64,000 nucleotides of DNA from Azospirillum sp. (GTDB taxonomy: Bacteria; Pseudomonadota; Alphaproteobacteria; Azospirillales; Azospirillaceae): positions 62,001 to 126,000 of the forward strand of contig WGNK01000021.1 in assembly GCA_016124535.1 (NCBI GenBank), in the 5' to 3' direction. Shown one piece after another: positions 15,861-24,605 of this stretch (positions are counted from its first letter, which is position 1; every line of letters begins with the position of its first letter). Both the position numbers and the translations under genes were made by a program. The notes under the pieces were generated by a model that worked only from the letters and a program-made list of their open reading frames with translations, had not been told where the DNA came from and did not search any database.

Positions 15861-17438
15861 TCAAGCGGCGGGCTGCGCCAGCGTGTCCTCGATCAGCCGA
15901 CAGGTCTCTTTGATGCCGTAGACCTCGATGAACGAGCCCATGCGCGGCCCGGTCGCCTGGCCGAGCAGCGTCTCATAGAGCGCCTGGAACCACGCCTTCA
16001 ACTCGGGGAAGGGATGGCGCTTGCCGATCTCGAACACCAGGGTCTGGATTGCCGCGCCATCGGCGTGCCTGGGCAGCTGTTCCAACGCCGCCAGCAGATC
16101 GGCCAGTGCGGCGCGCTCGGTCTCGGTCGGTGCCCGATACTGCTTGGTCGGCAGCACGAAATCATGGTAGTAGCGCACCGCGTATCCAGCCAGGCGGTCG
16201 AGCAGCGGTGCCGTCTCCGGGCTGGCATCGGGCGCATAGCGGCTGATGAAGCCCCACAGCGCGTCCTTGCTTTCGGCGTGGGCGACGCCGGCCAGGTTGA
16301 GCAGCAGGTTGAACGAGAGATCGGAACCGGCTTCGGGCACACGGCCGTCGTGCAGATGCCAGGCCGGGCTTTCGATCTGGCGCTCCGGCGTCTCGGCGGC
16401 GAAGCGTCGGATGCAGTCGAGATATTCGTCGACCGCCCGCGGGATCACATCGAAATGCAGCCGCTTGGCCGAGCGCGGCTTCTGGAACATGTAGAGCGCC
16501 AGGCTTTCCGGCGGGGCATAGCGCAGCCATTCCTCGACGGTCAGGCCATTGCCCTTGGACTTGGAGATTTTCTGGCCCTTGTCGTCGAGGAACAGCTCGT
16601 AGTTGAAGCCCTCGGGCGGCTTGGCGTCGAGAATTCGACAGATTTTGCCGGCAAGCTCGACCGACGGGATCAGGTCCTTGCCCGACATTTCATAATCGAC
16701 GCCCAGTGCCTGCCAGCGCATGCCCCAGTCTGGCTTCCACTGCAGCTTGCAATGGCCGCCGGTCACCGGCAGCTCCTTTTGCATGCCATCCTCGTCCTCG
16801 AACACCACGGTGCCGTATTCGGCGCGATGCTCCAGGATCGGCACCTGCAGCACCCGGCCGGAGACCGGCGAGATCGGCAGGAACGGGCTGTAGCTCTTGG
16901 CCCGCTCCTCGCGCAGGCTGGGCAGCATCACCGCCATGATCTCGTCGTAGTGGCGCAGCACGGTCAGCAGCGCGCGGTCGAACCGGCCGGAACGGTACCA
17001 GTCTGTCGACGACTGGAACTCATACTCGAAGCCGAAGGCATCGAGGAATCCGCGCAGCCGGGCGTTGTTGTGATGGCCGAAGCTCTCGAATTCGCCGAAC
17101 GGGTCGGGCACCTGGGTCAGCGGCTTGCCCAGATGGGGCCGGATCAGCTCGGGGTTCGGTACGTTGTCCGGAATCTTGCGCAGCCCGTCCATATCGTCGG
17201 AGAAGCAGAACAGCCGGGTCGGGATGTCGGACAGCCGCCGGAACGCCTGGCGGACCATGGTCGTGCGCACGACCTCGCCGAAGGTGCCGATATGGGGCAG
17301 ACCCGACGGCCCGTAACCGGTCTCGAACAGGACATAGCCCTTGGCCGGAACCTGCCCAGCGCAGCGAGCCAGCAGCTTGCGGGCTTCTTCGAATGGCCAG
17401 GCCTTGGCCGTCATCGCCAGGTCGCGTTCCGATGCCAT
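15861..17438 (-). CDS. lysK: Lysine--tRNA ligase, class I
   Basis: The 525-residue protein is a class I lysyl-tRNA synthetase, the archaeal-type enzyme also found in many alphaproteobacteria in place of the class II form. The HIGH-type motif is HIGT at residues 49-52 in [13 protein letters not shown], and the KMSKS-type motif is KISKSKG at about 290-296. The length is that of the bacterial enzyme. It charges tRNA-Lys in the cytoplasm. hpnL follows on the same strand after 46 bp, so they may share a transcript. Confidence 0.96.
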   Translation of the reverse strand: MASERDLAMTAKAWPFEEARKLLARCAGQVPAKGYVLFETGYGPSGLPHIGTFGEVVRTTMVRQAFRRLSDIPTRLFCFSDDMDGLRKIPDNVPNPELIRPHLGKPLTQVPDPFGEFESFGHHNNARLRGFLDAFGFEYEFQSSTDWYRSGRFDRALLTVLRHYDEIMAVMLPSLREERAKSYSPFLPISPVSGRVLQVPILEHRAEYGTVVFEDEDGMQKELPVTGGHCKLQWKPDWGMRWQALGVDYEMSGKDLIPSVELAGKICRILDAKPPEGFNYELFLDDKGQKISKSKGNGLTVEEWLRYAPPESLALYMFQKPRSAKRLHFDVIPRAVDEYLDCIRRFAAETPERQIESPAWHLHDGRVPEAGSDLSFNLLLNLAGVAHAESKDALWGFISRYAPDASPETAPLLDRLAGYAVRYYHDFVLPTKQYRAPTETERAALADLLAALEQLPRHADGAAIQTLVFEIGKRHPFPELKAWFQALYETLLGQATGPRMGSFIEVYGIKETCRLIEDTLAQPAA

Positions 17439-17664
17439 GGTGCCTTGCGCTTTCGTCCGGTTCCAATGCGTCGGCCGACCCTAGGGCGCGTCGGCGTCAG
17501 CGTCAACGACCGCGGTCCGGCGACCTCGGCCGCAGCGCCGGCCGCGGTCCCAAATTGATCCCGTTCTTGTCCCACCCGCTTTGGCCACGATCGGCTCATC
17601 TTCAGGTTCAAGGCGTGCCGGCCCCCTTCGCCTCCACGCCAGGCCAACCCACAGGAGATAAGCC

Positions 17665-17985
17665 ATGTCGTCGAACCAACCTTACGCCCGCAAAGCCACC
17701 ACCCGGTCGCCCGTGGCCGCTCTGGTCGCCGCGCTGGCGCTGGGTGGTCTCCTCAGCGCCGGCCCGGCGCTCGCCGATCATTGGCACGATCGCGACTATG
17801 GACACCATCGCCACCACCGTCCCCACCATACCCCCCACCACACCGTAGTCGTGCCGGGTCGGGGCTATGTCGTCGAACGACCCGTGGTGGTCCGGCCGCG
17901 TCCGTATTACGTCGCACCGGCGCCGGTCGTGGTTGCGCCGCCGCGGCCGTCCCTGCAGATCGTGGTGCCACTCAATTTGCGCTGA
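17665..17985 (+). CDS. Small histidine-rich exported protein
   Basis: The 106-residue protein follows an AGGAGAT site. It has a signal peptide (basic start, hydrophobic VAALVAALALGGLLSAGP, likely cleavage after PALA), then a histidine cluster DHWHDRDYGHHRHHRP, then a proline/valine-rich tail ending in PSLQIVVPLNLR. It resembles in style the many small His-rich periplasmic proteins of proteobacteria, some of which bind metals, but no named family is recognised. Metal binding is inferred only from the histidines. It is monocistronic or leads a set of small genes to the right. Confidence 0.65.
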   Translation: MSSNQPYARKATTRSPVAALVAALALGGLLSAGPALADHWHDRDYGHHRHHRPHHTPHHTVVVPGRGYVVERPVVVRPRPYYVAPAPVVVAPPRPSLQIVVPLNLR

Positions 17986-18081
17986 CCGCCTCCCGTGCCG
18001 CGGCCCGCTGAAGCGGTCCCCGGCGGCCGGGTCCAAAAAGGTCACAAGCGTCGTCACCGGCTTTTGCCACAGGAGACACCC

Positions 18082-18309
18082 ATGCCGATCGCGTCATGGC
18101 TTCGCCCGCAGCGGCGTCACCAACCGGAGGACCCGACCGGGATGCGGTCGGGTCCGTCCCAACCCCACCGCCCCCGGGTCGCCATGGTCGGCCACACCCG
18201 CGGCTACGCCCCCTTTCCGAAACCGGTCATGCCGGGGCGTCTTGCCGAGACCGGCCAGCGCGCGATCATGACGGGTCGACCGCAGAGTCCGGTCAACCGC
18301 CGGTCTTGA
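18082..18309 (+). CDS. Small basic protein, unknown
   Basis: A 75-codon frame starts at the ATG at 18082 with AGGAGA five bases upstream, the same arrangement as its left neighbour. The product is rich in Arg, Pro and Gly, with VAMVGHTRGYAPFPKPVM in the middle. It has no signal peptide, membrane segment or known motif. The good ribosome-binding site is the main argument for it; composition alone would not support it. Confidence 0.4.
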   Translation: MPIASWLRPQRRHQPEDPTGMRSGPSQPHRPRVAMVGHTRGYAPFPKPVMPGRLAETGQRAIMTGRPQSPVNRRS

Positions 18310-18327
18310 GCGGTGTGTTACCGGGAA

Positions 18328-18420
18328 CTGCCGTCAGGTCAGCCGCCGAAAAACCAACCGCCGTCGGGCCAACCGCCGCCAAGGCGACCGCCGTCAAAGT
18401 AACCGCCGTCAACAAGGACA
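18328..18420. repeat. Degenerate short tandem repeats around CCGCCGTC
   Basis: The gap between two small genes carries several spaced copies of a core like AACCGCCGTC (for example in CCAACCGCCGTCGGG, GCGACCGCCGTCAAA and GTAACCGCCGTCAAC), with roughly 18-bp spacing. The copies are imperfect. They may be slippage products or a remnant of coding repeats; no function is evident. Confidence 0.4.
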
Positions 18421-18427
18421 AGCCCCC

Positions 18428-18916
18428 ATGCCACATCCCGGCATCCTGGCGGCCCTCCGTCGATCGATCACCAAGCCGCCGCCGCCGCCGGAAATACGCG
18501 GCCTCCTGCCACGACGAGGCTTCGAGGCGATGCTCGAACACATCCTCGACCTGCTGAGCGGTATCCACACTCCGGTATCCCTGTTTGCCGTGACGCCGCC
18601 GCCGCGCGCGCCGGCCTCGCTTGAAGCGACGATCGCAGATGCCCTGGCACCGCTCGGCTGCATCGGCCGGCTGCCCGACCGCCGGATCGGCCTGGTCTAT
18701 CTTGGGCCGCGTGGCGCCGAGGACAGCAATGGCGAGGCTTTGCACAACCTGATCCGCGCACGCATCGAACGGCGCCTGTCGGACCGCGGCTGGTGCCGCC
18801 AGGCTGATGGCGTCGGCTTGGCCGCCACCCATGGCTGGACCGATGGCAAAGCCAAGGCCGGCGAACTGATCGCCGCCTTGCCGGTCAACCGGGTGACGCC
18901 ACGCCTGTCCTGCTGA
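18428..18916 (+). CDS. Hypothetical protein with a possible degenerate GGDEF-like fold
   Basis: The 162-residue protein has no signal peptide. Its spacing of conserved-looking segments (RRGFEAMLEHILDLL, then HTPVSLFAV, then IADALAPLGCIGRLPDRRIG, then RARIERRL) recalls the scaffold of a diguanylate cyclase domain, including the usual place of the R-L-P turn. The GGDEF signature itself is absent, so it would not be catalytic. That resemblance is by eye and weak. Another small gene lies upstream and a substrate-binding protein gene starts 49 bp downstream. It may equally be an unrelated orphan. Confidence 0.45.
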   Translation: MPHPGILAALRRSITKPPPPPEIRGLLPRRGFEAMLEHILDLLSGIHTPVSLFAVTPPPRAPASLEATIADALAPLGCIGRLPDRRIGLVYLGPRGAEDSNGEALHNLIRARIERRLSDRGWCRQADGVGLAATHGWTDGKAKAGELIAALPVNRVTPRLSC

Positions 18917-18965
18917 TCGGCTGTGATCGGCCAGGGCTGATTGATCAGAATAATGGGAGGAGACC

Positions 18966-19985
18966 ATGCTGACCTCATCCTTGGCCAAGCTGATTGCGAC
19001 CATTCTGGTCACGGCCGGTGTGATCGGCGCCGCCGGCGTCGTCAAACCGACGGCCCGGCTTGGCATCTCGACCTGGCCGAGTGCGGAATCCTACGCTCAA
19101 TATGGCGCGCTATTCGCCGAGGAGTGGGGCCGCGGCTCCGACACCGAGCCGGTCTTGCACGTTTCCCATAGCGATCCTGGCCGGCCGATGAACCCTCCCG
19201 GGACGCCGCTCGACGCCGACGTGATCCATTGGATCGACGGTGACGGCATCGATCAGATGGTTGCCGCCGGACTGGTCGGGTCTGACTGGCGCGATCGGCT
19301 GCCGTTCAACAGCGCGCCTTATACGTCGACCGTGGCCTTCCTGGTGCGCAAGGGCAATCGCAAGGGCATCGTGGACTGGCCGGATCTGACCCGGCCGGGG
19401 ACGCGCGTGGTGATGGCCAGCCCCAGGACCGCGGCCGGGGCGCGCTGGACATTTCTCGCCGCCTGGGGGGCCGCGCTCGACCGCAACAGCCATGACCAGG
19501 CCGCGGCACGGGACTTCGTCGCGCGGCTGGTCGCCAATATCCCGGTGTTCCAGAACAGCAGTCGCGGTGCGGTGGTTGCCTTTGCCGATCATGGTGTCGG
19601 CGATGTTCTGGTCGGCTGGGAAGCCGAAGCGCTGGCCGCCCAGGTGGAATTCGGCGCCAACCGTTTCGAGATCGTCAGGCCATCGCTCAGCATCCTGGTC
19701 GAGCCGCCGGTCGCGGTGGTCGATGCCGTGGCCGACGGCCATGGCAGCCGCAAGATCGCGGAGGCCTACACCCGCTTCCTGTTCACCCGACCTGCGCAGG
19801 AACTGGCGGCGCGCGCCCACTACCGGCCGCGGCTGGCGATCCCGACGCTCCGCGGCGTGCCGCCGCTGCCGCCGGTCGCGGTCTTCACGGTGGATCGGAT
19901 GTTCGGCGGTTGGGCCGCGGTCCAGGCGCGGTTTTTTGACGAAGGTGGCGAGTTCGACCAGCTGTTGTGGCGGGCGCGATCGTGA
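18966..19985 (+). CDS. Periplasmic sulfate-binding-protein-like protein, divergent, without transporter genes
   Basis: The 339-residue protein follows a GGGAGGAGA site. Its body aligns by eye with sulfate/thiosulfate-binding proteins (Sbp/CysP): PFNSAPYTSTVAFLVRKGN, the KGIVDWPDLTRPGTRVVM block, AGARWTFLAAWGAAL and a C-terminal FFDEGGEFDQL. The N terminus is hydrophobic and could be a signal peptide or anchor. Two ligand-contacting regions differ from the norm: the usual SHGGSGKQ is SHSDPGRP here, and NPKTSGGARW is SPRTAAGARW. No CysT, CysW or CysA gene lies nearby. It may bind another oxyanion or act as a sensor component. Confidence 0.75.
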   Translation: MLTSSLAKLIATILVTAGVIGAAGVVKPTARLGISTWPSAESYAQYGALFAEEWGRGSDTEPVLHVSHSDPGRPMNPPGTPLDADVIHWIDGDGIDQMVAAGLVGSDWRDRLPFNSAPYTSTVAFLVRKGNRKGIVDWPDLTRPGTRVVMASPRTAAGARWTFLAAWGAALDRNSHDQAAARDFVARLVANIPVFQNSSRGAVVAFADHGVGDVLVGWEAEALAAQVEFGANRFEIVRPSLSILVEPPVAVVDAVADGHGSRKIAEAYTRFLFTRPAQELAARAHYRPRLAIPTLRGVPPLPPVAVFTVDRMFGGWAAVQARFFDEGGEFDQLLWRARS

Positions 19986-20164
19986 GTGCGGCCAGAATTC
20001 CGCCCGAGAGAGTAGGGCTCCCGACCAAATATTATCATGATCTTGTCTCTCGCGTCATGGTCAGTTTGTGTCAATCTATCGTCAATTGCCAAGCCGGCGA
20101 CAAGTCTAACTCTAAACCCGGTTCCAGACTAACCAGGCTCTTGGGCCGATCACAGGAGGTACTG

Positions 20165-20410
20165 ATGACCCGTAAACTGCTCCCCTTGGCGGTAGTCGCC
20201 ATGATTGGGCTCGGCGGCTGCGCCGACATGAACCATACCGAGCAGCGAGTGCTCAGCGGCGGCGCCATCGGGGCCGCCAGCGGTGCCGTGATTACTGCGG
20301 TTACCGGCGGCTGCGTCGCCTGCGGTGCTGCGATCGGCGGCGCCGTCGGAGCCGCCGGCGGCTATGTCGTGGATCAGGTCGAAGGCAAGAAGCACCATTC
20401 GGAGCGCTGA
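20165..20410 (+). CDS. Small glycine-zipper lipoprotein
   Basis: From the ATG at 20165, behind AGGAGG, the protein has 81 residues. It has a lipoprotein signal with lipobox LGGC (cysteine at about residue 19), then a glycine-zipper segment GGAIGAASGAVITAVTGG and AAIGGAVGAAGGYVVDQ, and a charged tail KKHHSER. This is the layout of small outer-membrane-associated glycine-zipper lipoproteins. The exact role is unknown. It converges with the antiporter gene, whose stop lies 11 bp away. Confidence 0.75.
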   Translation: MTRKLLPLAVVAMIGLGGCADMNHTEQRVLSGGAIGAASGAVITAVTGGCVACGAAIGGAVGAAGGYVVDQVEGKKHHSER

Positions 20411-20420
20411 GCCGCGATGG

Positions 20421-22211
20421 TCACCGCCCTGGGCGCGCCGGCCGGCGGAAACGGCCGAGCCAGCGCCCCAGGGTCTGCAAACGCGAGGGTGGCGGCCCGT
20501 CCAGGGCGATGCCGATGTGTTTGATTTCCGCGCCGATCATATCGACCACAATCAGTTCGACCCCACCGAAGCGCACCCGGTCGCCGCGCCCCGCCGCCGG
20601 ACCCAGCCGCTTCGCCAGCACCGCCGCGACGGTCAGGCCGTGCTGATCCGGGCGCACCGGGAATTCGTAAATCTTGGCCAGCCCGTCGATCGCGGTGGCG
20701 CCGTCGACCACGAAATCGCCTTGCTCCCGGCGCAGTTGGCCGGCGGTCGAGCGGAAGCGGCGCGAGAAGAAGCGGTCGGCGACCAGGCTCAGCTCGGGCG
20801 GCACCAGGACCAGGACGAAGTCGCCGGCGTGAAGCCGGTCGAGTTCGTCGAGCTTCAGAACGGTACCTTCGCGCAATACGGTCAGGATCTGGACCCGCGG
20901 CGGCAGCGCCAGCTTGGCGAAGGCGAAATCGGTGGCGCGGCTGTGCGGCTTGACCGTATAGGCGATCAGGTCGCGGTCGAGGTTGCGCATGGCGTCGAGG
21001 TCGACCTTGTCGGCTTCCTCCGGACGCGGCGACAGCGCCACCCCCAGCCAGCGCGCCATCCAGGGCAGGCTCCAGCCCTGGATCGCCAGCGATACGATCA
21101 CCACCACGAAGGCGATGTTGAAATAGCTGCGGGCGTTGTCGATGCCGGCCAGCAGCGGGAACAGGGCCAGGAAGATCGGGACCGCACCGCGCAGGCCGAC
21201 CCAGGCCGCGAACGCCTGCTCGCGCCAGGAAAAGCCGAAAGGCGACAGGCACAGCGCGACCGCGGCCGGCCGCGCCAGCAGGATCAGGGCGCCGGCGACC
21301 GCCACCGCGGTCGGCCATTCGTCGAGCAGCTGCTGCGGCGCCACCAGCAGACCCAGCATCAGAAACAGCACGATCTGGCTGAGCCAGGCCATGCCATCGA
21401 AGAAACGCCCGACCAAGCGGCCGGCGCGCACCCGGCGGTTGCCCACCACCATGCCCATCAGATAGACCGCAAGCCAGCCGCTGGCGCCCAGCAACTGGGT
21501 ACCCGAGAAGGTGAACAGGGCGGCGGCGACCGCCAGGATCGGATAGAGCCCGGCCGACATCTCCATACGGTTGACCAGACCGACCAAGGCCGCACCGCCG
21601 GCCAGCCCGACGGCGCCGCCCAGCCCCATCTGCCAGACGAAATCGACCACCAGCCCCCAGCCCGGGGTCTGATGCTCGTGGCCGATCAACCCGACGCAGG
21701 CGATGGTCAGAAAGATGCCCATCGGGTCGTTGCTGCCGGACTCCATTTCCAAGGTCGCGCGCAAGCGGTCGCGCAGCGTGATGCCGCTGCGCCCCGCCAG
21801 CACGAATACCGCGGCGGCATCGGTGGCGGCGACGATGGCACCCAACAGCAACGCCGATTGCCAGTCCTTGCCCAGGGCCCAATGCACCGCGGCGGCGACC
21901 ACGCCGGCGGTGACCAGCACGCCCAGGGTCGACAGCGCCAGCGCCGGCGCCCAGGCGGCGCGCAGGGTCGCCTTGTCCATGCGCAATCCGCCGTCGAACA
22001 GGATGATCACCAGTGCGCAATTGCCGATCAGAATCGCCAGCGGCGCGTCGTCGAAGCGGATGCCGCCGGGGCCGGCCTCGCCGGCCAGCATCCCCAGGCC
22101 GAGGAAGGTCAACAGCAGGGGCGCACCGATCCGTGACGACAACAGGCTGGTCAGGATGCTCGCGAGCACCAGCACGGACCCGATCAGGATGACCAGCGTT
22201 CCGGCTTCCAT
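20421..22211 (-). CDS. nhaP2: Potassium/proton (cation/proton) antiporter, CvrA/NhaP2 type
   Basis: Starting at the ATG at 22211, with GGAGG six bases upstream, the protein has 596 residues. About 12 hydrophobic segments form a CPA1-type exchanger, with ILFDGGLRMDKATLR, AATDAAAVFVLAGRSG and METGSND-like EMESGSNDPMG motifs. A cytoplasmic C-terminal part follows with a TrkA-C-like domain (LPPRVQILTVLREGTVLKL, DFVLVLVPPE) and a CorC/HlyC-type end domain. This layout is that of CvrA/NhaP2, which exports K+ (or Na+) for protons and helps volume and pH control. A longer in-frame start upstream lacks this ribosome-binding site and is not preferred. Confidence 0.88.
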   Translation of the reverse strand: MEAGTLVILIGSVLVLASILTSLLSSRIGAPLLLTFLGLGMLAGEAGPGGIRFDDAPLAILIGNCALVIILFDGGLRMDKATLRAAWAPALALSTLGVLVTAGVVAAAVHWALGKDWQSALLLGAIVAATDAAAVFVLAGRSGITLRDRLRATLEMESGSNDPMGIFLTIACVGLIGHEHQTPGWGLVVDFVWQMGLGGAVGLAGGAALVGLVNRMEMSAGLYPILAVAAALFTFSGTQLLGASGWLAVYLMGMVVGNRRVRAGRLVGRFFDGMAWLSQIVLFLMLGLLVAPQQLLDEWPTAVAVAGALILLARPAAVALCLSPFGFSWREQAFAAWVGLRGAVPIFLALFPLLAGIDNARSYFNIAFVVVIVSLAIQGWSLPWMARWLGVALSPRPEEADKVDLDAMRNLDRDLIAYTVKPHSRATDFAFAKLALPPRVQILTVLREGTVLKLDELDRLHAGDFVLVLVPPELSLVADRFFSRRFRSTAGQLRREQGDFVVDGATAIDGLAKIYEFPVRPDQHGLTVAAVLAKRLGPAAGRGDRVRFGGVELIVVDMIGAEIKHIGIALDGPPPSRLQTLGRWLGRFRRPARPGR

Positions 22212-22584
22212 GGTTCCTCCGATCGTTTCCGTCGCCACCACTCGTCCCCACAGTTTATGCGGCAATCCCTGGACATGCATCAGGCCGATGCGGGGCCGGA
22301 GGCAGTGGCGAGGACGACCGGTCTGGGGTGTGCCGGTTGACAGGACATCAGCAAAGAAGATATTTATAAATCAAACTGAAATCATTAACAAATAAACATG
22401 AGATGCTAAGGAACGTTAGGCGTCAACAATATTAATTATAAATCCAACCATAAGCTATAAATATAATAATTGATAATTGCAAACAAAAGATCATGGCATT
22501 ATATTCTTCTGTAGCCTGGATCATTATTATCGGCACCGCCGACTCTCCAGTGTGGTGTGGTCATGGCCAAAATAGGAGGTAATC
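22212..22584. other. 373-bp non-coding region turning strongly AT-rich
   Basis: No gene is seen. From about 22345 to 22520 the base composition drops to AT-rich, with runs such as TATAAATATAATAATTGAT. This marks the left border of a low-GC patch that includes the next gene. Promoter-like AT runs are abundant, so no single promoter can be chosen. Confidence 0.5.
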
Positions 22585-23001
22585 ATGAAGGTCAGAGGTA
22601 AAATTACTCTGGCGGGTATGTCAGTACTTCTTTCTCTCTCGCCAAATCTTGCTGAAGCAAACTTCATGTTGAATAAGATAATCAACAAAACTTCTGAAAC
22701 AATATCTGTAGCATCATTGGTTCCTGGCGGCAATTCTGTGGTAATAGGCGATCTTGGCACCAGTAAGTTTCAGATTGGAATTGCCATCCCGACATATGGG
22801 GTCATCTTTATTGGCGAATCAGATAAGATCTGCCCTGGTTATTCGTGGGCGGCCAAGATCGAGTTTGACAATGGAAGATGGGGATTTGGCTATGAAGGAA
22901 CCGGCCTGATCAATATCACGATCAACGAGGATGGCACAATTGATGTTGGTGGTTCCGAAACGTCGGGCGGGAGTGGGAAAGTGTTTCCAGGGGGGTGCTA
23001 A
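22585..23001 (+). CDS. Small secreted protein in AT-rich DNA, unknown
   Basis: The 138-residue protein has a strong AGGAGGTAAT site and a clear signal peptide (MKVRGKITLAGMSVLLSL, probable cleavage after LAEA). The mature part is rich in Gly, Ile and Asn with alternating beta-type patterns (IGIAIPTYGVIFIGESDK and GLINITINEDGTIDVGG), a single CPG near the middle, and ends in a cysteine. No family is recognised. Its codons use A/T in third positions far more than its neighbours, which suggests recent transfer. The next gene, also exported, follows after 114 bp. Confidence 0.65.
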   Translation: MKVRGKITLAGMSVLLSLSPNLAEANFMLNKIINKTSETISVASLVPGGNSVVIGDLGTSKFQIGIAIPTYGVIFIGESDKICPGYSWAAKIEFDNGRWGFGYEGTGLINITINEDGTIDVGGSETSGGSGKVFPGGC

Positions 23002-23115
23002 ATCAAGACGAAGCCGCTTTGCAAAAAATGAAGCGGGGTGCAGACCGTATCCCGCTTTTGGCGTGGTTTTGGCAGAGCTGCTTGACCGCGCCGCTTTGAC
23101 CAGGAGGAGTCTCCG

Positions 23116-23979
23116 ATGGAAATGGTGCGAGTGACCTCCAGGGCGCTCCGGATTCTCGCGAAGTTTCTGGGCTTGGCCATCATCGCTGCGTCGATCGCCG
23201 CCCCTTGGGCGGGAGCCGCAGAACGTCAGGCAAAGTTCTGCGGCGACAACGATCAAAGGGCATGCACGGATCGCGATTGCGTGGTCTTGTTCAGCGCGTT
23301 TCTGTTCGCCTTTCCCTATGCCTACTGCCCTCCGCAGTGCCAGATGGGGCTGACCGAAATCGGGGGGGTATGCCGGCCGCCGGCCGGTGTTTGCGATACC
23401 GCCTGCAAGGTTGAGAGAATCAAGCTGAGGCTTGGAAAGCCGTCGGGCCTGGAACCTGGGAAGACATATTTTTGCCGCGAGGATATGTGGGATCCTTACA
23501 ACGGTCGCAGGGTGTCGCGGGCAGACCTGGGGCTCACCGATTCCGACGGGGGCATCTTCCTTGATATTGGGGGTGAGGGGCTTGCCCAGGCCGACGGTAA
23601 ACAATGGGGGAGCAATAATTCGATAAATCTCAACTGCAGCCTGGTCCGTACCACTGACGGTATGTTTAAAATCCCGATAAAACATCTAATTTTCGGGTTC
23701 GGCCAGAAAATGCCCTTCGAAGACCATTTCGCCGATAAGATTTTCATTTCCGGCACGCCAATCTTCCCTCTAGAGCTGGAACGTGTGATTAGGCCGGGTG
23801 GGCTTCTCGAAATTGTCGCGGTGGGTTCCGAAATGGCGATGCGTACGCATCAGTTGATGCTTGATATGTGTGTGTCAGCACCAATAGATACTTGGAATCT
23901 TCAACGGAGAGTTCTGATTAGAGTGCCTAGAGACTTTGACTATCGGCACCCCCGACAGGCGACCTGTACTTTCAAATAA
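23116..23979 (+). CDS. Secreted cysteine-rich protein, unknown
   Basis: The 287-residue protein follows an AGGAGGAG site. It has a signal peptide (hydrophobic LAKFLGLAIIAASIAAP, likely cut near WAGAAERQ). The first half of the mature protein holds many cysteines in a pattern suggesting disulfides: KFCGDNDQRACTDRDC, YCPPQCQMG, VCRPPAGVCDTACK and YFCRED. The second half is beta-like, with three further cysteines. I recognise no family. Part of the gene is less GC-rich than the flanks, like its left neighbour, and the two may have arrived together. Confidence 0.65.
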   Translation: MEMVRVTSRALRILAKFLGLAIIAASIAAPWAGAAERQAKFCGDNDQRACTDRDCVVLFSAFLFAFPYAYCPPQCQMGLTEIGGVCRPPAGVCDTACKVERIKLRLGKPSGLEPGKTYFCREDMWDPYNGRRVSRADLGLTDSDGGIFLDIGGEGLAQADGKQWGSNNSINLNCSLVRTTDGMFKIPIKHLIFGFGQKMPFEDHFADKIFISGTPIFPLELERVIRPGGLLEIVAVGSEMAMRTHQLMLDMCVSAPIDTWNLQRRVLIRVPRDFDYRHPRQATCTFK

Positions 23980-24164
23980 CGGCATCGGTCATGGTCGACG
24001 CGATGGCGGCAGCCAATCACGGCTTGGGCCATCGCGCCAACGCCGGCGCGGTTGACTCCACACCGCACGGCGGGGAAATATGACGTCGGCCCGACGCGTG
24101 ATCGCGACCGGGAAACCGGCCGCGGCGGGGCAACCGATCATAACTCCGGAAGGACGCCGGTGCG

Positions 24165-24557
24165 ATGACCGACCACGGCGACAGTATCCCTCCCGCCGTA
24201 CCCGCCCCGGCCACTCCTGCATTCGGACAGGGTTCGCCGTCCGGCAATCTTTTCGCCGAACTGCCCCGCCAGGCCGCGGAGGAGGCGTGTCTGCTCCTGG
24301 CAACCGGGGCTTCGGTGCGGATCGAGCGGATCGTGTCGAGCGGGCAGGCCTCGGCGCCGGGGTTCTGGTATGACCAGGCCGAACAGGAATGGGTCGCCGT
24401 GCTCAGCGGCTCCGCGGTTCTCCGTTTTGCCGACGAGGACGAACCCCGTCGCCTCGAACCGGGGGACTGGCTGTTGATCCCGGCCCATGTCCGCCATCGC
24501 GTCGAGGCGACCGACCCTGACCAGCCGACGGTCTGGCTCGCGGTGTTCTTCGACTGA
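24165..24557 (+). CDS. Cupin domain protein
   Basis: The 130-residue protein has a single cupin fold: EWVAVLSGSAVLRFADED (motif 1 region) and EPGDWLLIPAHVRHRVEATD (motif 2, with the metal-binding-type histidines). The first ~30 residues are Pro/Ala-rich. Stand-alone cupins of this size include small metal-dependent enzymes and binding proteins, so no reaction can be named. It converges with the TauE/SafE permease gene 48 bp away, so any link is only positional. Confidence 0.75.
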   Translation: MTDHGDSIPPAVPAPATPAFGQGSPSGNLFAELPRQAAEEACLLLATGASVRIERIVSSGQASAPGFWYDQAEQEWVAVLSGSAVLRFADEDEPRRLEPGDWLLIPAHVRHRVEATDPDQPTVWLAVFFD

Positions 24558-24605
24558 GCGGGTGGCCGGCGACGGGATCGCATAGCCCCGCTGCCTGGTG
24601 GAATC

